From the NCBI GenBank assembly GCA_002366565.1, contig DFBJ01000012.1, forward strand, positions 558,001-622,000: 64,000 nucleotides of DNA, in the 5' to 3' direction. Shown here piece by piece: positions 34,266 to 42,980 of this stretch. Under the pieces are notes generated by a model that was not told the origin of the DNA, made no database searches, and saw only the letters and a program-made list of their open reading frames with translations. Numbering within the stretch: position 1 is the first letter of the stretch; every line of letters starts with the position of its first letter. The DNA comes from Bacteriovoracaceae bacterium UBA3083 (GTDB taxonomy: Bacteria > Bdellovibrionota > Bacteriovoracia > Bacteriovoracales > Bacteriovoracaceae). A program made the position numbers and the translations under genes.

Positions 34266-36008
34266 ATGCAAACATCTGAAATCGCTACAACGATCATCGA
34301 ACACAAAATTCCTATACTTGGTATAGCCCTAATATCAGCACTTATATTAGGAAAGTTTTCTAAGAAAATAAATATTCCAAAGGTCACAGGCTTTATTTTC
34401 ACAGGTGTAATTCTAGGGCCAACAGGCTTCAATCTAATGACCACGAGTATAGCCGATAGCTTTCACTTCCTTTCCGATATTGCTATGGGGCTTATCCTAT
34501 TCAATATTGGTGGAGACTTCGACAGGAATTTAATTCAAAAAATTGGTTGGAAAAACTTTAAAGAAGTAGGTGTTGCTGGACTTTTTAATTTATTAATTGT
34601 TTTCACCTTAACCTTTCTAGCTTATTCACAAATCACTGGAGATATAAAGCTAGCGTTAATAGTTGCAATGTTTCTATCGTTTGTGGCACTAGAGTGTGCA
34701 CCTCCTACAACACTACTCGTAATGAAGGAATACAACGCCCAGGGCCCACTGCAGAGATCTATTCTTACATACCTTGCCTTGGCAACTGTGGTCGCTCTTA
34801 TTGGAACTCAAGTTTTAGAAGTTGTTTTTAAAATTTTAAATATATGGCCTACAGAGCCTGGGGTCACACCGCTAATGCAACTAGGACTTCTCATTTGGTC
34901 TTTAGTTGGTTCAGTCATACTAGGATTTATTCTAGGTTTCTTTCTTTCTTACTGGGAACAGAAGGAAAAAAAGTCTTCAGAGTTTTTAATGCTTGTAGGT
35001 TCAACTATTTTATTTGGACAGACTCTTTCTCACTTTCTCCATACAGATCCTTTAATTATCTCAACAGTAATTGGTTTTACAGTTGTAAACTCAACTAATA
35101 CAGGTAAAGAAATTCATAAAGGTATTAACGAAATGGGTCTCTCTATCTATGCTATCTTTTTCATTTTAGCAGGAGCTCATATAAACCTAAGAGAATTTAC
35201 GCCATCAATTCTACTTATGGCAATTGTCTACGTACTCAGTAGAACTTTTGCATTTTACTTTGGATCGTTATTAACAGGGAAATTAGTTTCTTCATTTTCA
35301 GATAAGTCTAAATTCTTTGGACTTTCGACTCTGTCACATGCAGGTATTGCGCTTGCGATCGTGAATAAAATTATGCCGATTGATACAGAAAGTTCAAACC
35401 TATTAGTCACGATTATAATGAGTTCGATTTTTGTTTTTGAAATTCTTGGTCCATTACTACTCAAGTACAGTATCTTTGCATCAGGGGAAGTAAAGGGAGG
35501 TAAAGGAGACGGGAAAAACTACACAAAGAAGGCCACAGTGAGTGTAGGACAACTTATGGATAACTTGCAAGAAAACTTAAATATCAAGAAAGAGAAACCA
35601 GAGGATATTAAACGAGATATTAAACATTATATTAAAACAGAAATTATTTCAGTAAAAGAAAATGCAAGTATAGTTAACGTACAAAAATTTATTTACCAGC
35701 ATAGCTTCCCCTATTACCCTGTAGTAAATGAAGAACATCAATTCATCGGTGTTATAGATCTAGCTCAATTAATGGAATTATCAAAAGAAGAAGAAAATAG
35801 CTTCATTACGGCTAAATCTATAGCCATAGATTTTCCATACATTAAAAATACTACAAACCTAGAAGAGGTAATCCAGATATTTGAAGACTCTATTTACCTG
35901 ACTCTTCCGGTTGTGCATGAAATAAGTGGTGAACTACTTGGCTCTATAAATCAAAAAGATATAATGCAAGTCATATCAGAAGAGAGAACGACAAAAATAA
36001 TTGAGTAA
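34266..36008 (+). CDS. CPA2-family cation/proton antiporter with C-terminal CBS domains
   Basis: 580 aa. Residues 1 to about 395 are 12 or so membrane helices with the CPA2 pattern (KINIPKVTGFIFTGVILGPTGF; DIAMGLILFNIGGDFD; the L-S-HAGIALAIV segment). From about residue 440 a cytosolic tail holds a pair of CBS motifs (SVKENASIVNVQKFIYQHSFPYYPVVNE and the later IEDSIYLTLPVVHEISGELLGSINQKD region, by ends), which often bind adenine nucleotides and gate transport. No TrkA-N domain. Exchanges Na+ or K+ for H+ (family knowledge; ion uncertain). SD AGGA at good spacing. Confidence 0.9.
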   Translation: MQTSEIATTIIEHKIPILGIALISALILGKFSKKINIPKVTGFIFTGVILGPTGFNLMTTSIADSFHFLSDIAMGLILFNIGGDFDRNLIQKIGWKNFKEVGVAGLFNLLIVFTLTFLAYSQITGDIKLALIVAMFLSFVALECAPPTTLLVMKEYNAQGPLQRSILTYLALATVVALIGTQVLEVVFKILNIWPTEPGVTPLMQLGLLIWSLVGSVILGFILGFFLSYWEQKEKKSSEFLMLVGSTILFGQTLSHFLHTDPLIISTVIGFTVVNSTNTGKEIHKGINEMGLSIYAIFFILAGAHINLREFTPSILLMAIVYVLSRTFAFYFGSLLTGKLVSSFSDKSKFFGLSTLSHAGIALAIVNKIMPIDTESSNLLVTIIMSSIFVFEILGPLLLKYSIFASGEVKGGKGDGKNYTKKATVSVGQLMDNLQENLNIKKEKPEDIKRDIKHYIKTEIISVKENASIVNVQKFIYQHSFPYYPVVNEEHQFIGVIDLAQLMELSKEEENSFITAKSIAIDFPYIKNTTNLEEVIQIFEDSIYLTLPVVHEISGELLGSINQKDIMQVISEERTTKIIE

Positions 36009-36067
36009 AAATCAAATAGATTAAAAAAAAATCAAAAAACTCCGATAAATATCGAAAGGAATTTAAT

Positions 36068-36775
36068 GTGAGTGAAAAGAAAGAAGTTTCTTCTAAAGAA
36101 GAAGTAGAATTAAATATATCAGAAAAAATAAAAGAGTCTGCGTCTACATCGACAAGACATGATCTTCAATTTCCGAGAAGATTCTTTCATATGACAATGG
36201 GAACAGCTGCTGGAATTATTTATTATAGTTTCTTGAGTCATCAGTCAGCAGTTTCAATTCTAGGAACAGCGGCCTGTATAGTCTACATAGTAGAACAAAT
36301 TAGAATTAATTACCCTGAGTATGCCGCGACTTTTAAAATTGTAAACAAGTACCTTCTAAGAGCTGAAGAACAACTAAAAGAATCTGCAGGTATGCCATTT
36401 GTAATGGGTCTACTTCTAACTCTTCTTAGTTTTCCAAAAGTCGTAGCACTATGTGCAATATTCACACTTGCAATAGCAGACCCAATGTCGGCCATTATAG
36501 GTATTAGATTTGGGAAAAATAAAATCTTTAAAAGAAAGAGTATCGAAGGTTCTGCAGCATTCTTTGTTTCAACTTTCTGTATCTTAGTTTTTGTATTCAG
36601 TACATTGTACGGAAATGATTTATTTATAGTCTGTATTCTTGGCTTTATTGTCTCATCAATAATGACAGGCCTTGAACTTATTCCAATACGAGTAGATGAC
36701 AACTTAACGATACCAATAGCTACAGGCTTAATTACTTGGTTAGTTGTAACTATTTTAGGTATCCCAACATTCTAG
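36068..36775 (+). CDS. diacylglycerol/polyprenol kinase-like membrane protein
   Basis: 235 aa: a charged 35-residue N-terminus, then six or seven membrane helices. FPRRFFHMTMG at the start and IADPMSAIIGIRFGKNKIFKRKSIEGSAAFF (given by its ends) match the CTP-dependent dolichol/phytol/diacylglycerol kinase family (SEC59/VTE5/Dgk1-like). Such enzymes phosphorylate lipid alcohols at the membrane. The start is GTG with AAAGGAA seven bases upstream; the ATG two bases before it is followed at once by TGA. The 3' end overlaps the convergent 84-aa gene. Confidence 0.85.
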   Translation: MSEKKEVSSKEEVELNISEKIKESASTSTRHDLQFPRRFFHMTMGTAAGIIYYSFLSHQSAVSILGTAACIVYIVEQIRINYPEYAATFKIVNKYLLRAEEQLKESAGMPFVMGLLLTLLSFPKVVALCAIFTLAIADPMSAIIGIRFGKNKIFKRKSIEGSAAFFVSTFCILVFVFSTLYGNDLFIVCILGFIVSSIMTGLELIPIRVDDNLTIPIATGLITWLVVTILGIPTF

Positions 36776-37004
36776 AGAGAAATGATTTCTTAGGGTATAT
36801 ACGAATCCAAGTCTTAGACTTATCTTTTCCAGTGGACTCAATTTTACCATTTTTCTCAAGTGATGACAGACATTCTATCAAGTCATCATAAGTATAGTTG
36901 GAGTTTTCTAACAGAAAATCTTCATCAAAATCTAGATAAATCTGCTCTAGAGTCATAGGACTAAAAAAGGATAGAGTCTCTAACAATTTCTCTTCTAAAT
37001 TCAA
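36750..37004 (-). CDS. small winged-helix-like protein
   Basis: 84 aa, with helix-helix-strand order resembling a winged-helix fold: EKLLETLSFF, TLEQIYLDF, DDLIECLSSLEKNGKIEST, then KTWIRIYP as a wing. It could bind DNA or protein; no confident family. It is divergent from the esterase gene across only about 40 bases and convergent-overlapping with the kinase-like gene. Confidence 0.6.
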   Translation of the reverse strand: MNLEEKLLETLSFFSPMTLEQIYLDFDEDFLLENSNYTYDDLIECLSSLEKNGKIESTGKDKSKTWIRIYPKKSFLSRMLGYLK

Positions 37005-37047
37005 TTAATACCTACTCATCTAGTTATAGTTGAATTATTATTATCCC

Positions 37048-37686
37048 ATGAAAAATGAAACAATCAAATTAGAAATAGATTTTCCTACCAGTTACAAATT
37101 AATAAAAAGAAAGTCAAAAAAACTATTAATCCTACTACATGGTTTTGCTCAAACTAACGATGTAATGTTAGAACACTTCTTAGATTCAGTAAGTGAAGAT
37201 TACGATATACTTGCACCAAATGGACCTTTTCCAATCCCTAAGATAAGAAGGGACTATATTGAAAAAAGATACGCCTGGTACTTCTTTAATCGTCATACAA
37301 ATACATATGAAATAGACTATAGCTTTCCAGCGACACTCTTACAGAAGCTCGTACAAAAATTAGGCTATGAAAATACACAAAAAGTTATTATCGGTTACTC
37401 TCAGGGAGGATACTTAAGTCCCTTTGCAGGACTTGCCCTAAAGAATGTAGAGTCAATAATTGGGCTCTGCTGTACCTATAAGTGGCAGTATTTAACAGAA
37501 GAACTCCCCTTCAATGTCTATTCAATACATGGAGTAGACGACAAGTTAGTTGATCATCAAAACTCAAAAGTACACTTTGAAAAACTAGTAACAAAAATAT
37601 CACGAGAATCAAGATATATTTCTCTAAGAGATGAAGGACACGACCTTTCAAAGAGAATTGTTCAAGAAACCTTAAAACTTATATAA
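37048..37686 (+). CDS. alpha/beta-hydrolase, phospholipase/carboxylesterase-like
   Basis: 212 aa. LLILLHGFAQTNDVM carries the oxyanion HG motif, VIIGYSQGGYLSPFAGL the nucleophile elbow G-Y-S-Q-G, and the C-terminus has the acid (HGVDDKLV) and His (DEGHDLS) of the triad. This resembles the YpfH/phospholipase-carboxylesterase group. Cytosolic. The frame is open to a TTG at 37030, but that overlaps a TATAGT box; I chose the ATG, although neither has a clear SD. The substrate is unknown. Confidence 0.85.
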   Translation: MKNETIKLEIDFPTSYKLIKRKSKKLLILLHGFAQTNDVMLEHFLDSVSEDYDILAPNGPFPIPKIRRDYIEKRYAWYFFNRHTNTYEIDYSFPATLLQKLVQKLGYENTQKVIIGYSQGGYLSPFAGLALKNVESIIGLCCTYKWQYLTEELPFNVYSIHGVDDKLVDHQNSKVHFEKLVTKISRESRYISLRDEGHDLSKRIVQETLKLI

Positions 37687-37751
37687 AAACAAGTGCTTCT
37701 AAATGCTCGACCATAATATGTGGCGAAAAAATGGATAAATCCATAACAATA

Positions 37752-37776
37752 AAAAAGTGCTTTTTTTCCACTTTTT
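37752..37776 (+). terminator. AT-rich hairpin downstream of the esterase gene
   Basis: AAAAAGTG and CACTTTTT are perfect 8-base complements around a nine-base T-rich loop, followed by CC and mixed sequence. It lies about 65 bases after the esterase stop. It may terminate that transcript. Apart from this, the roughly 330 bases from 37687 to 38015 hold AT-rich DNA with no gene that I trust; an open frame runs through the last 120 bases only because no stop intervenes. Confidence 0.4.
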
Positions 37777-37996
37777 CCTATCGTAAGTGACCTAATTAAC
37801 AGGAAAAATAATAAAAACATACATTCGTAAATTTACTCTATTTTTCAGTTTGTTAATCTAACGTTAAGAAAAAGGGAATAAAAACTTCTTCGATTTTGTT
37901 TGTTGTACGTCAGTTAAAAAAGTATGTAAGCCGTCACAAAATCTCAGAAAAACCGGAATTGCTTGATCACATTATTTCAAAAGAAATAGGTCTAGC

Positions 37997-38015
37997 TACC
38001 GTTATGGAGACGGTA
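37997..38015 (+). promoter_or_regulatory. hairpin presenting the SD in its loop, next to the VWA-lipoprotein start
   Basis: TACCGT and ACGGTA form a perfect 6-bp stem whose seven-base loop TATGGAG contains the GGAG ribosome-binding site; the ATG at 38016 follows the stem directly. Positions may be off by one. The structure could modulate translation of the first gene of the gliding-like operon. Confidence 0.4.
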
Positions 38016-39308
38016 ATGGTTTTAAAAACTTCAAGGATAAGAGATACCTTTCTACTATTAACACTTTTAATCAATCTAACATCTTGTAACGAACAAGAGT
38101 TTTATGAAAAGAAATTTTTAAATGGTGCTGGAGTTGTTGATACAGACATTCCAAGTGAAATTGAAATACCTTCACCAGATGCTACTGACCCTGTGGACTC
38201 AGAACCTACAGACCCAGTCGTAACAAATCCAACTGATCCAACGGACCCTGTTGTAACAAATCCATCAGACCCTACAGATCCAGTTGTAACAAATCCTACA
38301 GAACCTACTGATCCAGTAGTAACAACTCCTTCAGAACCTACTGATCCTGTTGAAAATGAACCAACAGACCCAGTTGTTACAAATCCATCAGAGCCAACAG
38401 ATCCAATAGTAACAACACCAGTTGAGCCAGAGGAACCTGAAGAGCCAGGTATTGTGTACAAAAATGTTGTTGAAAAATTCACACAAGCACAAGCTCAAGA
38501 AGGTAAAGTCGATATCTTATGGGTTGTTGATGATTCAGGTTCTATGGGTGATGAGCAAAAGGCATTGGCCTACAACTTTGATGTATTCATACATGAGTTT
38601 CTAGAAAAGAAAATTGACTTTAAAATGGCAATTACAACTACCGATGGAACAAGTAGTAAGAATGGTCGTTCAGTCTGTGACTTTTCAATTCTAGACTCTA
38701 CTGCAGCAAAGAGTAATGAAAGCCAATTCGTTAAAGACTTTGCAAACTGTATAAAGGTTGGAACGAGAGGTTCAGGTAGAGAGAAAGGACTTCAAACATC
38801 AAAATCATTTGTTAATAGATATATTGAAAACTGGATGCGTGATGATGCTTACCTAGTTGTAGTATTTGTTTCAGATGAAGAAGATCAATCCTCTAATACT
38901 CCATTATCATACGTAGAGTATTTTCAAGAGCTAAAGAAAACATCAGGTTTAATTAAATTATACTCAATTGTTAATACTAAAAAGACTGGCACAAGCTGGG
39001 AAACAATTGGATATAGATACTTAGAAGCAAGTGATAAGACAGGTGGTGCAACTGCACATATTAAGAATGATTTCTATCAAGTCCTAAGAGAGATGGGTGG
39101 AAAGATCGTAAACCTTATAGATAGTTTTGCACTTTCAAATAAGCCACACGATGACAAGGTAGAAGTAAAAGTTAATGGTGCAGAAGTAAGCTCAGGCTTC
39201 ACTTATGACAATCAGTCTAGATCTATCAAGTTTGTAGACGGTAACGTTCCAAACGAAGGGTCTAACATTGAAATAAGTTATGCAGTTCAAACAGAGGAGC
39301 TTAATTAA
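38016..39308 (+). CDS. VWA-domain lipoprotein with Pro/Thr repeat stalk (CglB-like)
   Basis: 430 aa. The signal peptide ends in lipobox LTSC (C24). Residues about 55-145 are seven tandem copies of a P-T-D-P-V-V-T-N-P-[ST]-[DE]-like unit, probably an extended stalk. The rest is a von Willebrand A domain with a complete MIDAS start (ILWVVDDSGSMGDEQ; D-x-S-x-S near residue 170) and VVVFVSDEEDQ. In Myxococcus the gliding adhesin CglB is an outer-membrane VWA lipoprotein, and this gene heads a TolQR/TPR/FHA cluster, so a CglB-like adhesin is proposed (inference). The frame is open to TTG 37896, but the ATG here has GGAG six bases upstream and gives a proper lipoprotein signal. Its stop overlaps the next ATG. 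Confidence 0.82.
   Translation: MVLKTSRIRDTFLLLTLLINLTSCNEQEFYEKKFLNGAGVVDTDIPSEIEIPSPDATDPVDSEPTDPVVTNPTDPTDPVVTNPSDPTDPVVTNPTEPTDPVVTTPSEPTDPVENEPTDPVVTNPSEPTDPIVTTPVEPEEPEEPGIVYKNVVEKFTQAQAQEGKVDILWVVDDSGSMGDEQKALAYNFDVFIHEFLEKKIDFKMAITTTDGTSSKNGRSVCDFSILDSTAAKSNESQFVKDFANCIKVGTRGSGREKGLQTSKSFVNRYIENWMRDDAYLVVVFVSDEEDQSSNTPLSYVEYFQELKKTSGLIKLYSIVNTKKTGTSWETIGYRYLEASDKTGGATAHIKNDFYQVLREMGGKIVNLIDSFALSNKPHDDKVEVKVNGAEVSSGFTYDNQSRSIKFVDGNVPNEGSNIEISYAVQTEELN
38203..38427 (+). repeat. in-gene tandem repeat, period 33 bp
   Basis: About seven degenerate copies of an 11-codon unit (one shortened to 8 codons) encode the Pro/Thr/Asp stalk of the VWA lipoprotein. Synonymous positions differ between copies, so the array is not a recent expansion, but copy number may still vary between strains. 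Confidence 0.85.
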
Positions 39309-40033
39309 TGTTTTCGACTAGGGGTAGGACTTTAACATATATCTTGATGACGCTTTCGATGGGAGCGTCATCTCTTCAAGCTTTAGCCGATGAGAAAGAT
39401 CTTTATAAATTCTTATGGCTTGATCCAGATAAAAAAGTATATGTATTACAAAATAAATTATACAAGAAAAACAAAAGTATTTATGCACAACTTGGATATG
39501 TAGCAAACTTAAGTAGTGAATATCAAGATACTTCAGGGCTTAACTTTAGAACTGGATACTACTTAAATGAAGAGTGGGCCATAGAGGGATTCTATAATAG
39601 CTACTCTAACAAGAATAATGATGCATATGATAACTTACAACGTATAAATCAAAGTGTTCCATTCATCAGAAGACTTACATCGACTTATGGTCTAATGGGA
39701 ATATGGTCACCATTCTATGGAAAAATAAATACATTCAATAAAATTATATACTTTGATTGGAGCTTTGGACTTGGACTAGCAAAGATTAATACAGAGTCTA
39801 ATAAAGATACTGTATCAAGCCCTACTCTATCATCAACATTTGCAGCAGAGTCATATACAGGAGCAATAGCAAAAACAGGACTTAGAGTTCATGCCTCAAA
39901 GAGATGGTTCATAGGAATAGACCTCCAAAGATCGATGTATAAAGCGCCAGGACCAGTAATAAGTGGACAGCCATCTACATCAAAACTAAGAGGAACAACT
40001 GACACAATTCTCTCAGTAGGCTTTAGCTTCTAA
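39308..40033 (+). CDS. outer-membrane beta-barrel protein of the gliding-like cluster
   Basis: 241 aa with a signal peptide (cleavage near ALA, residue 27). The mature protein has alternating strands typical of a small OmpA/OmpX-like barrel: GLNFRTGYYLNEEWAIEGFYNSYS, YGLMGIWSPFYGKIN, FDWSFGLGLAKI, GLRVHASKRWFIGIDLQRS (each quoted in part) and a C-terminal Phe (LSVGFSF), the usual sorting signal for barrel insertion. It overlaps the VWA lipoprotein stop by one base, so they are coupled. Several Glt proteins in Myxococcus (GltA, GltB, GltH) are outer-membrane barrels; this could be an analogue (inference). Confidence 0.82.
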   Translation: MFSTRGRTLTYILMTLSMGASSLQALADEKDLYKFLWLDPDKKVYVLQNKLYKKNKSIYAQLGYVANLSSEYQDTSGLNFRTGYYLNEEWAIEGFYNSYSNKNNDAYDNLQRINQSVPFIRRLTSTYGLMGIWSPFYGKINTFNKIIYFDWSFGLGLAKINTESNKDTVSSPTLSSTFAAESYTGAIAKTGLRVHASKRWFIGIDLQRSMYKAPGPVISGQPSTSKLRGTTDTILSVGFSF

Positions 40034-40043
40034 GGATAATGAA

Positions 40044-41480
40044 ATGAAAGTAATTATAACGATAGTTATGCTATTTACATTCTCTGCAAATGCTCACTTT
40101 GGGAAGGCCCAAAAAGAGTTCTTTGTTGGATCGAAAGATAAGAATTTAAAAATCTTTAATGAGTTATTTAAATCTAAATATTATTTTTCGTCTCTACCAT
40201 TTGCGGCAGAACATATAATTGAAGCACAAAAGCTAGATAAAGACTTTGAAGAGAAGTTAGAGATATTAGTATTAAAGTCAGGAACTAACTCTCTTGCAGG
40301 ATTATCTAATAAAGATTTAATAAAGCATAACTCCCCTACATTACAGCTTATCTATGCATTAAAAATGTTTAGAATGAAGAGGTATAAGAATGCTCTAACT
40401 GTAGCAGAGAGAATTCCACTAAATAATAGATTCTCACCAGAAGCACTATATGTCGCAGGAACATCGAGAGAAGTTTTAGGAGATGTATCAAGATCTAAAG
40501 ATAGATTTGAGAAATGTATAAAGGTTGCAGATAGCTTCAGAAAAAAAGCAGATAAGGAAAAGCTTAAAAGATACTACACAGTTCTAAGTGAGTCATGCAC
40601 TATGCACATAGCAAGACTTTATTACAAGCAAAAGCAATATGCTAAAGCAATTTCTTCATACAACGAAATTCCAAAAACATCATATAGATGGCCATATACA
40701 TTAATTGAAAAAGCCTGGGCTAACTACTATCTAGAAGATTTTAACAGATCATTAGGCCTAGTTGTAACTTATAGATCTCCACTTCTATCAAGTTACTTCT
40801 TTCCAGAAGCTGAGATCCTAAACTCATTAAACTACTTTAGACTTTGTCTTTATGACGACAGTCTAGCGACAATAGATCAATACTATAAAGTATTTAAGTC
40901 TAGAAGTGATGAACTAAAAAATATTGTACTACCTAACAAAAACTCACATACATACTTTATAAACTTAGTTTTTAGTTCATTAAAAGAAACAGAGAACTTA
41001 AATCCATACATTAGAAACTTAGTCACTCAAATAAGAAAGAAAGTTAAATTCAGTGTAGACCTAGTAAGTTTTAAGAAAGCAAAGAATGAACTTAAATACT
41101 TAAATAAAAGAAAGCAGAACAAATTTACTAAATTTTTAATTAAACAAGTGCAGAACTCAATAAACTGGAGAACTCAGCACTTAAACCACTATGTAAAGAA
41201 AGAAATGTTTACTTTTATAAATGACATTCACAAATACAGCTATGAGATGTTCAACATCAAGTTAGAAATTATGTCTAAGAAGAGAAACCTACTCTACAGC
41301 AATAAAGAATTAATTTCTAAAAGAAGTAGAGGAAGTCTTCAGAATGTGAAAATGACAATAGATGATGACTTCTGGAACTTTGATGGAGCATTCTGGGCAG
41401 ACGAATTAGGAGACTACTCTTATGGACTAAAATCAAATTGTGAAACAGTAAAAATAGATAAGAAAGTGAGCAAGAGGTAA
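40044..41480 (+). CDS. exported TPR-type protein of the gliding-like cluster
   Basis: 478 aa with a signal peptide (MKVIITIVMLFTFSANA). The N-terminal 270 residues have repeating helix pairs with TPR-like spacing (ALYVAGTSREVLGDVSRSKDRFEKC, IARLYYKQKQYAKAISSYNEIP and others, quoted by part). The C-terminal half is basic and helical. It would be periplasmic. Ten bases separate it from the barrel gene. Comparable periplasmic TPR proteins occur in the Agl-Glt complex; exact orthology cannot be set from sequence alone. Confidence 0.78.
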   Translation: MKVIITIVMLFTFSANAHFGKAQKEFFVGSKDKNLKIFNELFKSKYYFSSLPFAAEHIIEAQKLDKDFEEKLEILVLKSGTNSLAGLSNKDLIKHNSPTLQLIYALKMFRMKRYKNALTVAERIPLNNRFSPEALYVAGTSREVLGDVSRSKDRFEKCIKVADSFRKKADKEKLKRYYTVLSESCTMHIARLYYKQKQYAKAISSYNEIPKTSYRWPYTLIEKAWANYYLEDFNRSLGLVVTYRSPLLSSYFFPEAEILNSLNYFRLCLYDDSLATIDQYYKVFKSRSDELKNIVLPNKNSHTYFINLVFSSLKETENLNPYIRNLVTQIRKKVKFSVDLVSFKKAKNELKYLNKRKQNKFTKFLIKQVQNSINWRTQHLNHYVKKEMFTFINDIHKYSYEMFNIKLEIMSKKRNLLYSNKELISKRSRGSLQNVKMTIDDDFWNFDGAFWADELGDYSYGLKSNCETVKIDKKVSKR

Positions 41481-41482
41481 TT

Positions 41483-41722
41483 ATGAAATATCTAGTAATA
41501 TTTATGATTAGTATTTCGACTTATGCTCAGAATAAAAATGTAATCGTTGAGTATAAAAAGTACGAAAGTTTTGACTTAGGTAACTTAGAAGTTAAAGGAC
41601 AACTTCTAGCTCCTGGGGATTTATCTGTTAAAGAAAGAGATAGAAAAGTTTTTGAAAGGGCTTTATACGAAAGATTTGATTTCGATACAGAATCTAAAAA
41701 AGATATAAGAAATTTAAGGTAA
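41483..41722 (+). CDS. small exported protein between TPR and TolQ-like genes
   Basis: 79 aa with a signal peptide (MKYLVIFMISISTYA). The mature 64 residues contain LEVKGQLLAPGDLSVKERDRKVFERALYERFDF (by its ends), a charged, likely conserved segment with a short turn at APGD. It begins three bases after the previous stop and ends 10 bases before the TolQ-like ATG. I do not recognise the family, but its placement suggests a periplasmic subunit of the machine. Confidence 0.7.
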   Translation: MKYLVIFMISISTYAQNKNVIVEYKKYESFDLGNLEVKGQLLAPGDLSVKERDRKVFERALYERFDFDTESKKDIRNLR

Positions 41723-41732
41723 GGGGTAAATA

Positions 41733-42434
41733 ATGGAAAATCAAGTAGCTCAGGTAGTGTCTGACCAATCATTTTTACAAACACTAGCAATTTTTATGGA
41801 TGAAGGTGGAGTGTTCATGTGGATTATTTTAGCAACATGGACTTTTGGAATAGCAATTGCCTTAGAAAGAATTAAGTCATTATTTAGCTATGACATAGAC
41901 GGAAACTCATTAATGAACATGATCAAAAAACACGTTTTAAATAATGATGTAGAAAAAGCTATTCAAAGCTGCTCGAATACAAAAGCAATGTTACCGATGG
42001 TACTAAAATCGGGTTTAAAAAGAGCAAACCAAGATAAAGATCAAATCCAAGATGCAGTAGATTCAACAATATTAGAAGTTACACCTAAAGTAGACAAAAG
42101 AATGAGTTATTTAGGACTAGTAGCGAACGTTTCTACTCTAATAGGACTTTTAGGAACTATTTATGGTCTTATTGAATCATTTGCTGCTGTTGCCAATGCA
42201 GACCCTTCATCTAAAGCAAAACTACTTGCTCTAGGTATTTCAAAGGCCATGAACACTACAGCATTTGGACTAATATCAGCGATAAGTATTATGGTGATAC
42301 ACAATATCTTATCTAACAAGAGTGAAAAAATTATAGCTGAAATAGAAGAATACTCTTTAAAGCTTGTAGATCTCCTCGGAACAAAGAAAAGAAAAATGCC
42401 TCCTATACCAAATAATACATCCAAAGCAGCATAA
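41733..42434 (+). CDS. TolQ/ExbB/MotA-like proton-channel protein (AglR-like)
   Basis: 233 aa with three membrane helices: one N-terminal (GVFMWIILATWTFGIAIALERI), and a C-terminal pair after a cytosolic loop (YLGLVANVSTLIGLLGTIYGLIESF, quoted by part; then TAFGLISAISIMVIHNIL). The GLLGTIYGLIESF and NTTAFGLISAI motifs are standard for TolQ/ExbB. With two TolR-like partners next door it should form a proton-driven inner-membrane motor. In Myxococcus, AglR with AglQ and AglS drives gliding; this cluster is laid out in the same way. Confidence 0.92.
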   Translation: MENQVAQVVSDQSFLQTLAIFMDEGGVFMWIILATWTFGIAIALERIKSLFSYDIDGNSLMNMIKKHVLNNDVEKAIQSCSNTKAMLPMVLKSGLKRANQDKDQIQDAVDSTILEVTPKVDKRMSYLGLVANVSTLIGLLGTIYGLIESFAAVANADPSSKAKLLALGISKAMNTTAFGLISAISIMVIHNILSNKSEKIIAEIEEYSLKLVDLLGTKKRKMPPIPNNTSKAA

Positions 42435-42458
42435 GTTTTATTTTCTAGGGGGTAGAGA

Positions 42459-42971
42459 ATGAGAAAGGCAAGAGAAAAGAAAGAAATACCAAAGCTTAAC
42501 TTAATACCTATATTGGATGCAGTATTCATCTTCATATTCTTTTTACTGATGAGTGCTCAATTCGTTGAGATATATGAAATAGGAAGTGATGCACCTGCAA
42601 TAGCAACAATTGACACAGAAAAAAGTGATGAGAAGCCACTAAATTTAACACTGAAAATATCTAGTTCTTCAATTGAAGTAAAGACCGGTGTTGAAGGTGC
42701 AGTCAAAACAACTATAACAAAACTTGGAAAGAGTTTTGATCTACCTAAACTCAAGAAAGTACTTATTGACATAAAACTGGCAAATATTGATGAGAGATCA
42801 ATAATACTAAGCCCGAGTAAAAACGTTAACTATAAGGAAATAGTTAAAATTATGGATTCTATAACTGGAGTCGGTAAAGACATTCCTGCAATAGCTGGTA
42901 AGTCTAAAAACGGAAAGATCGTAAGAACAAGAACTCTTTTTGATCAAATAATTTTCGAAACAGTAATATAG
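42459..42971 (+). CDS. TolR/ExbD-like proton-channel protein, first copy (AglQ/AglS-like)
   Basis: 170 aa: basic N-terminus, one membrane helix with the essential-type Asp (LNLIPILDAVFIFIFFLLM, D20), then a periplasmic domain. The periplasmic part (about residues 45-170) is larger and more Lys-rich than in plain TolR. GGGGG precedes the ATG as part of the SD. It is followed by a second TolR-like gene, as in the AglRQS module. Confidence 0.9.
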   Translation: MRKAREKKEIPKLNLIPILDAVFIFIFFLLMSAQFVEIYEIGSDAPAIATIDTEKSDEKPLNLTLKISSSSIEVKTGVEGAVKTTITKLGKSFDLPKLKKVLIDIKLANIDERSIILSPSKNVNYKEIVKIMDSITGVGKDIPAIAGKSKNGKIVRTRTLFDQIIFETVI

Positions 42972-42980
42972 GAAGTAATC

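Noticed and set aside
37896..38015. Upstream TTG start for the VWA lipoprotein
   Set aside because: The 40 added residues would bury the lipoprotein signal peptide; the ATG at 38016 has a well-spaced GGAG.
37860..38015. c-di-GMP (GEMM-type) riboswitch before the gliding-like operon
   Set aside because: The conserved GEMM core and tetraloop receptor could not be found; only a simple hairpin is present.
38203..38427. Tandem repeats considered as a CRISPR array
   Set aside because: The 33-bp periodicity is in-frame protein repeats with no spacers, and no cas genes are present.
38102..38482. 126-codon minus-strand frame of Gly-Ser-Val-Gly repeats
   Set aside because: It is the reverse reading of the Pro/Thr repeat stalk; low complexity and no ribosome-binding site.
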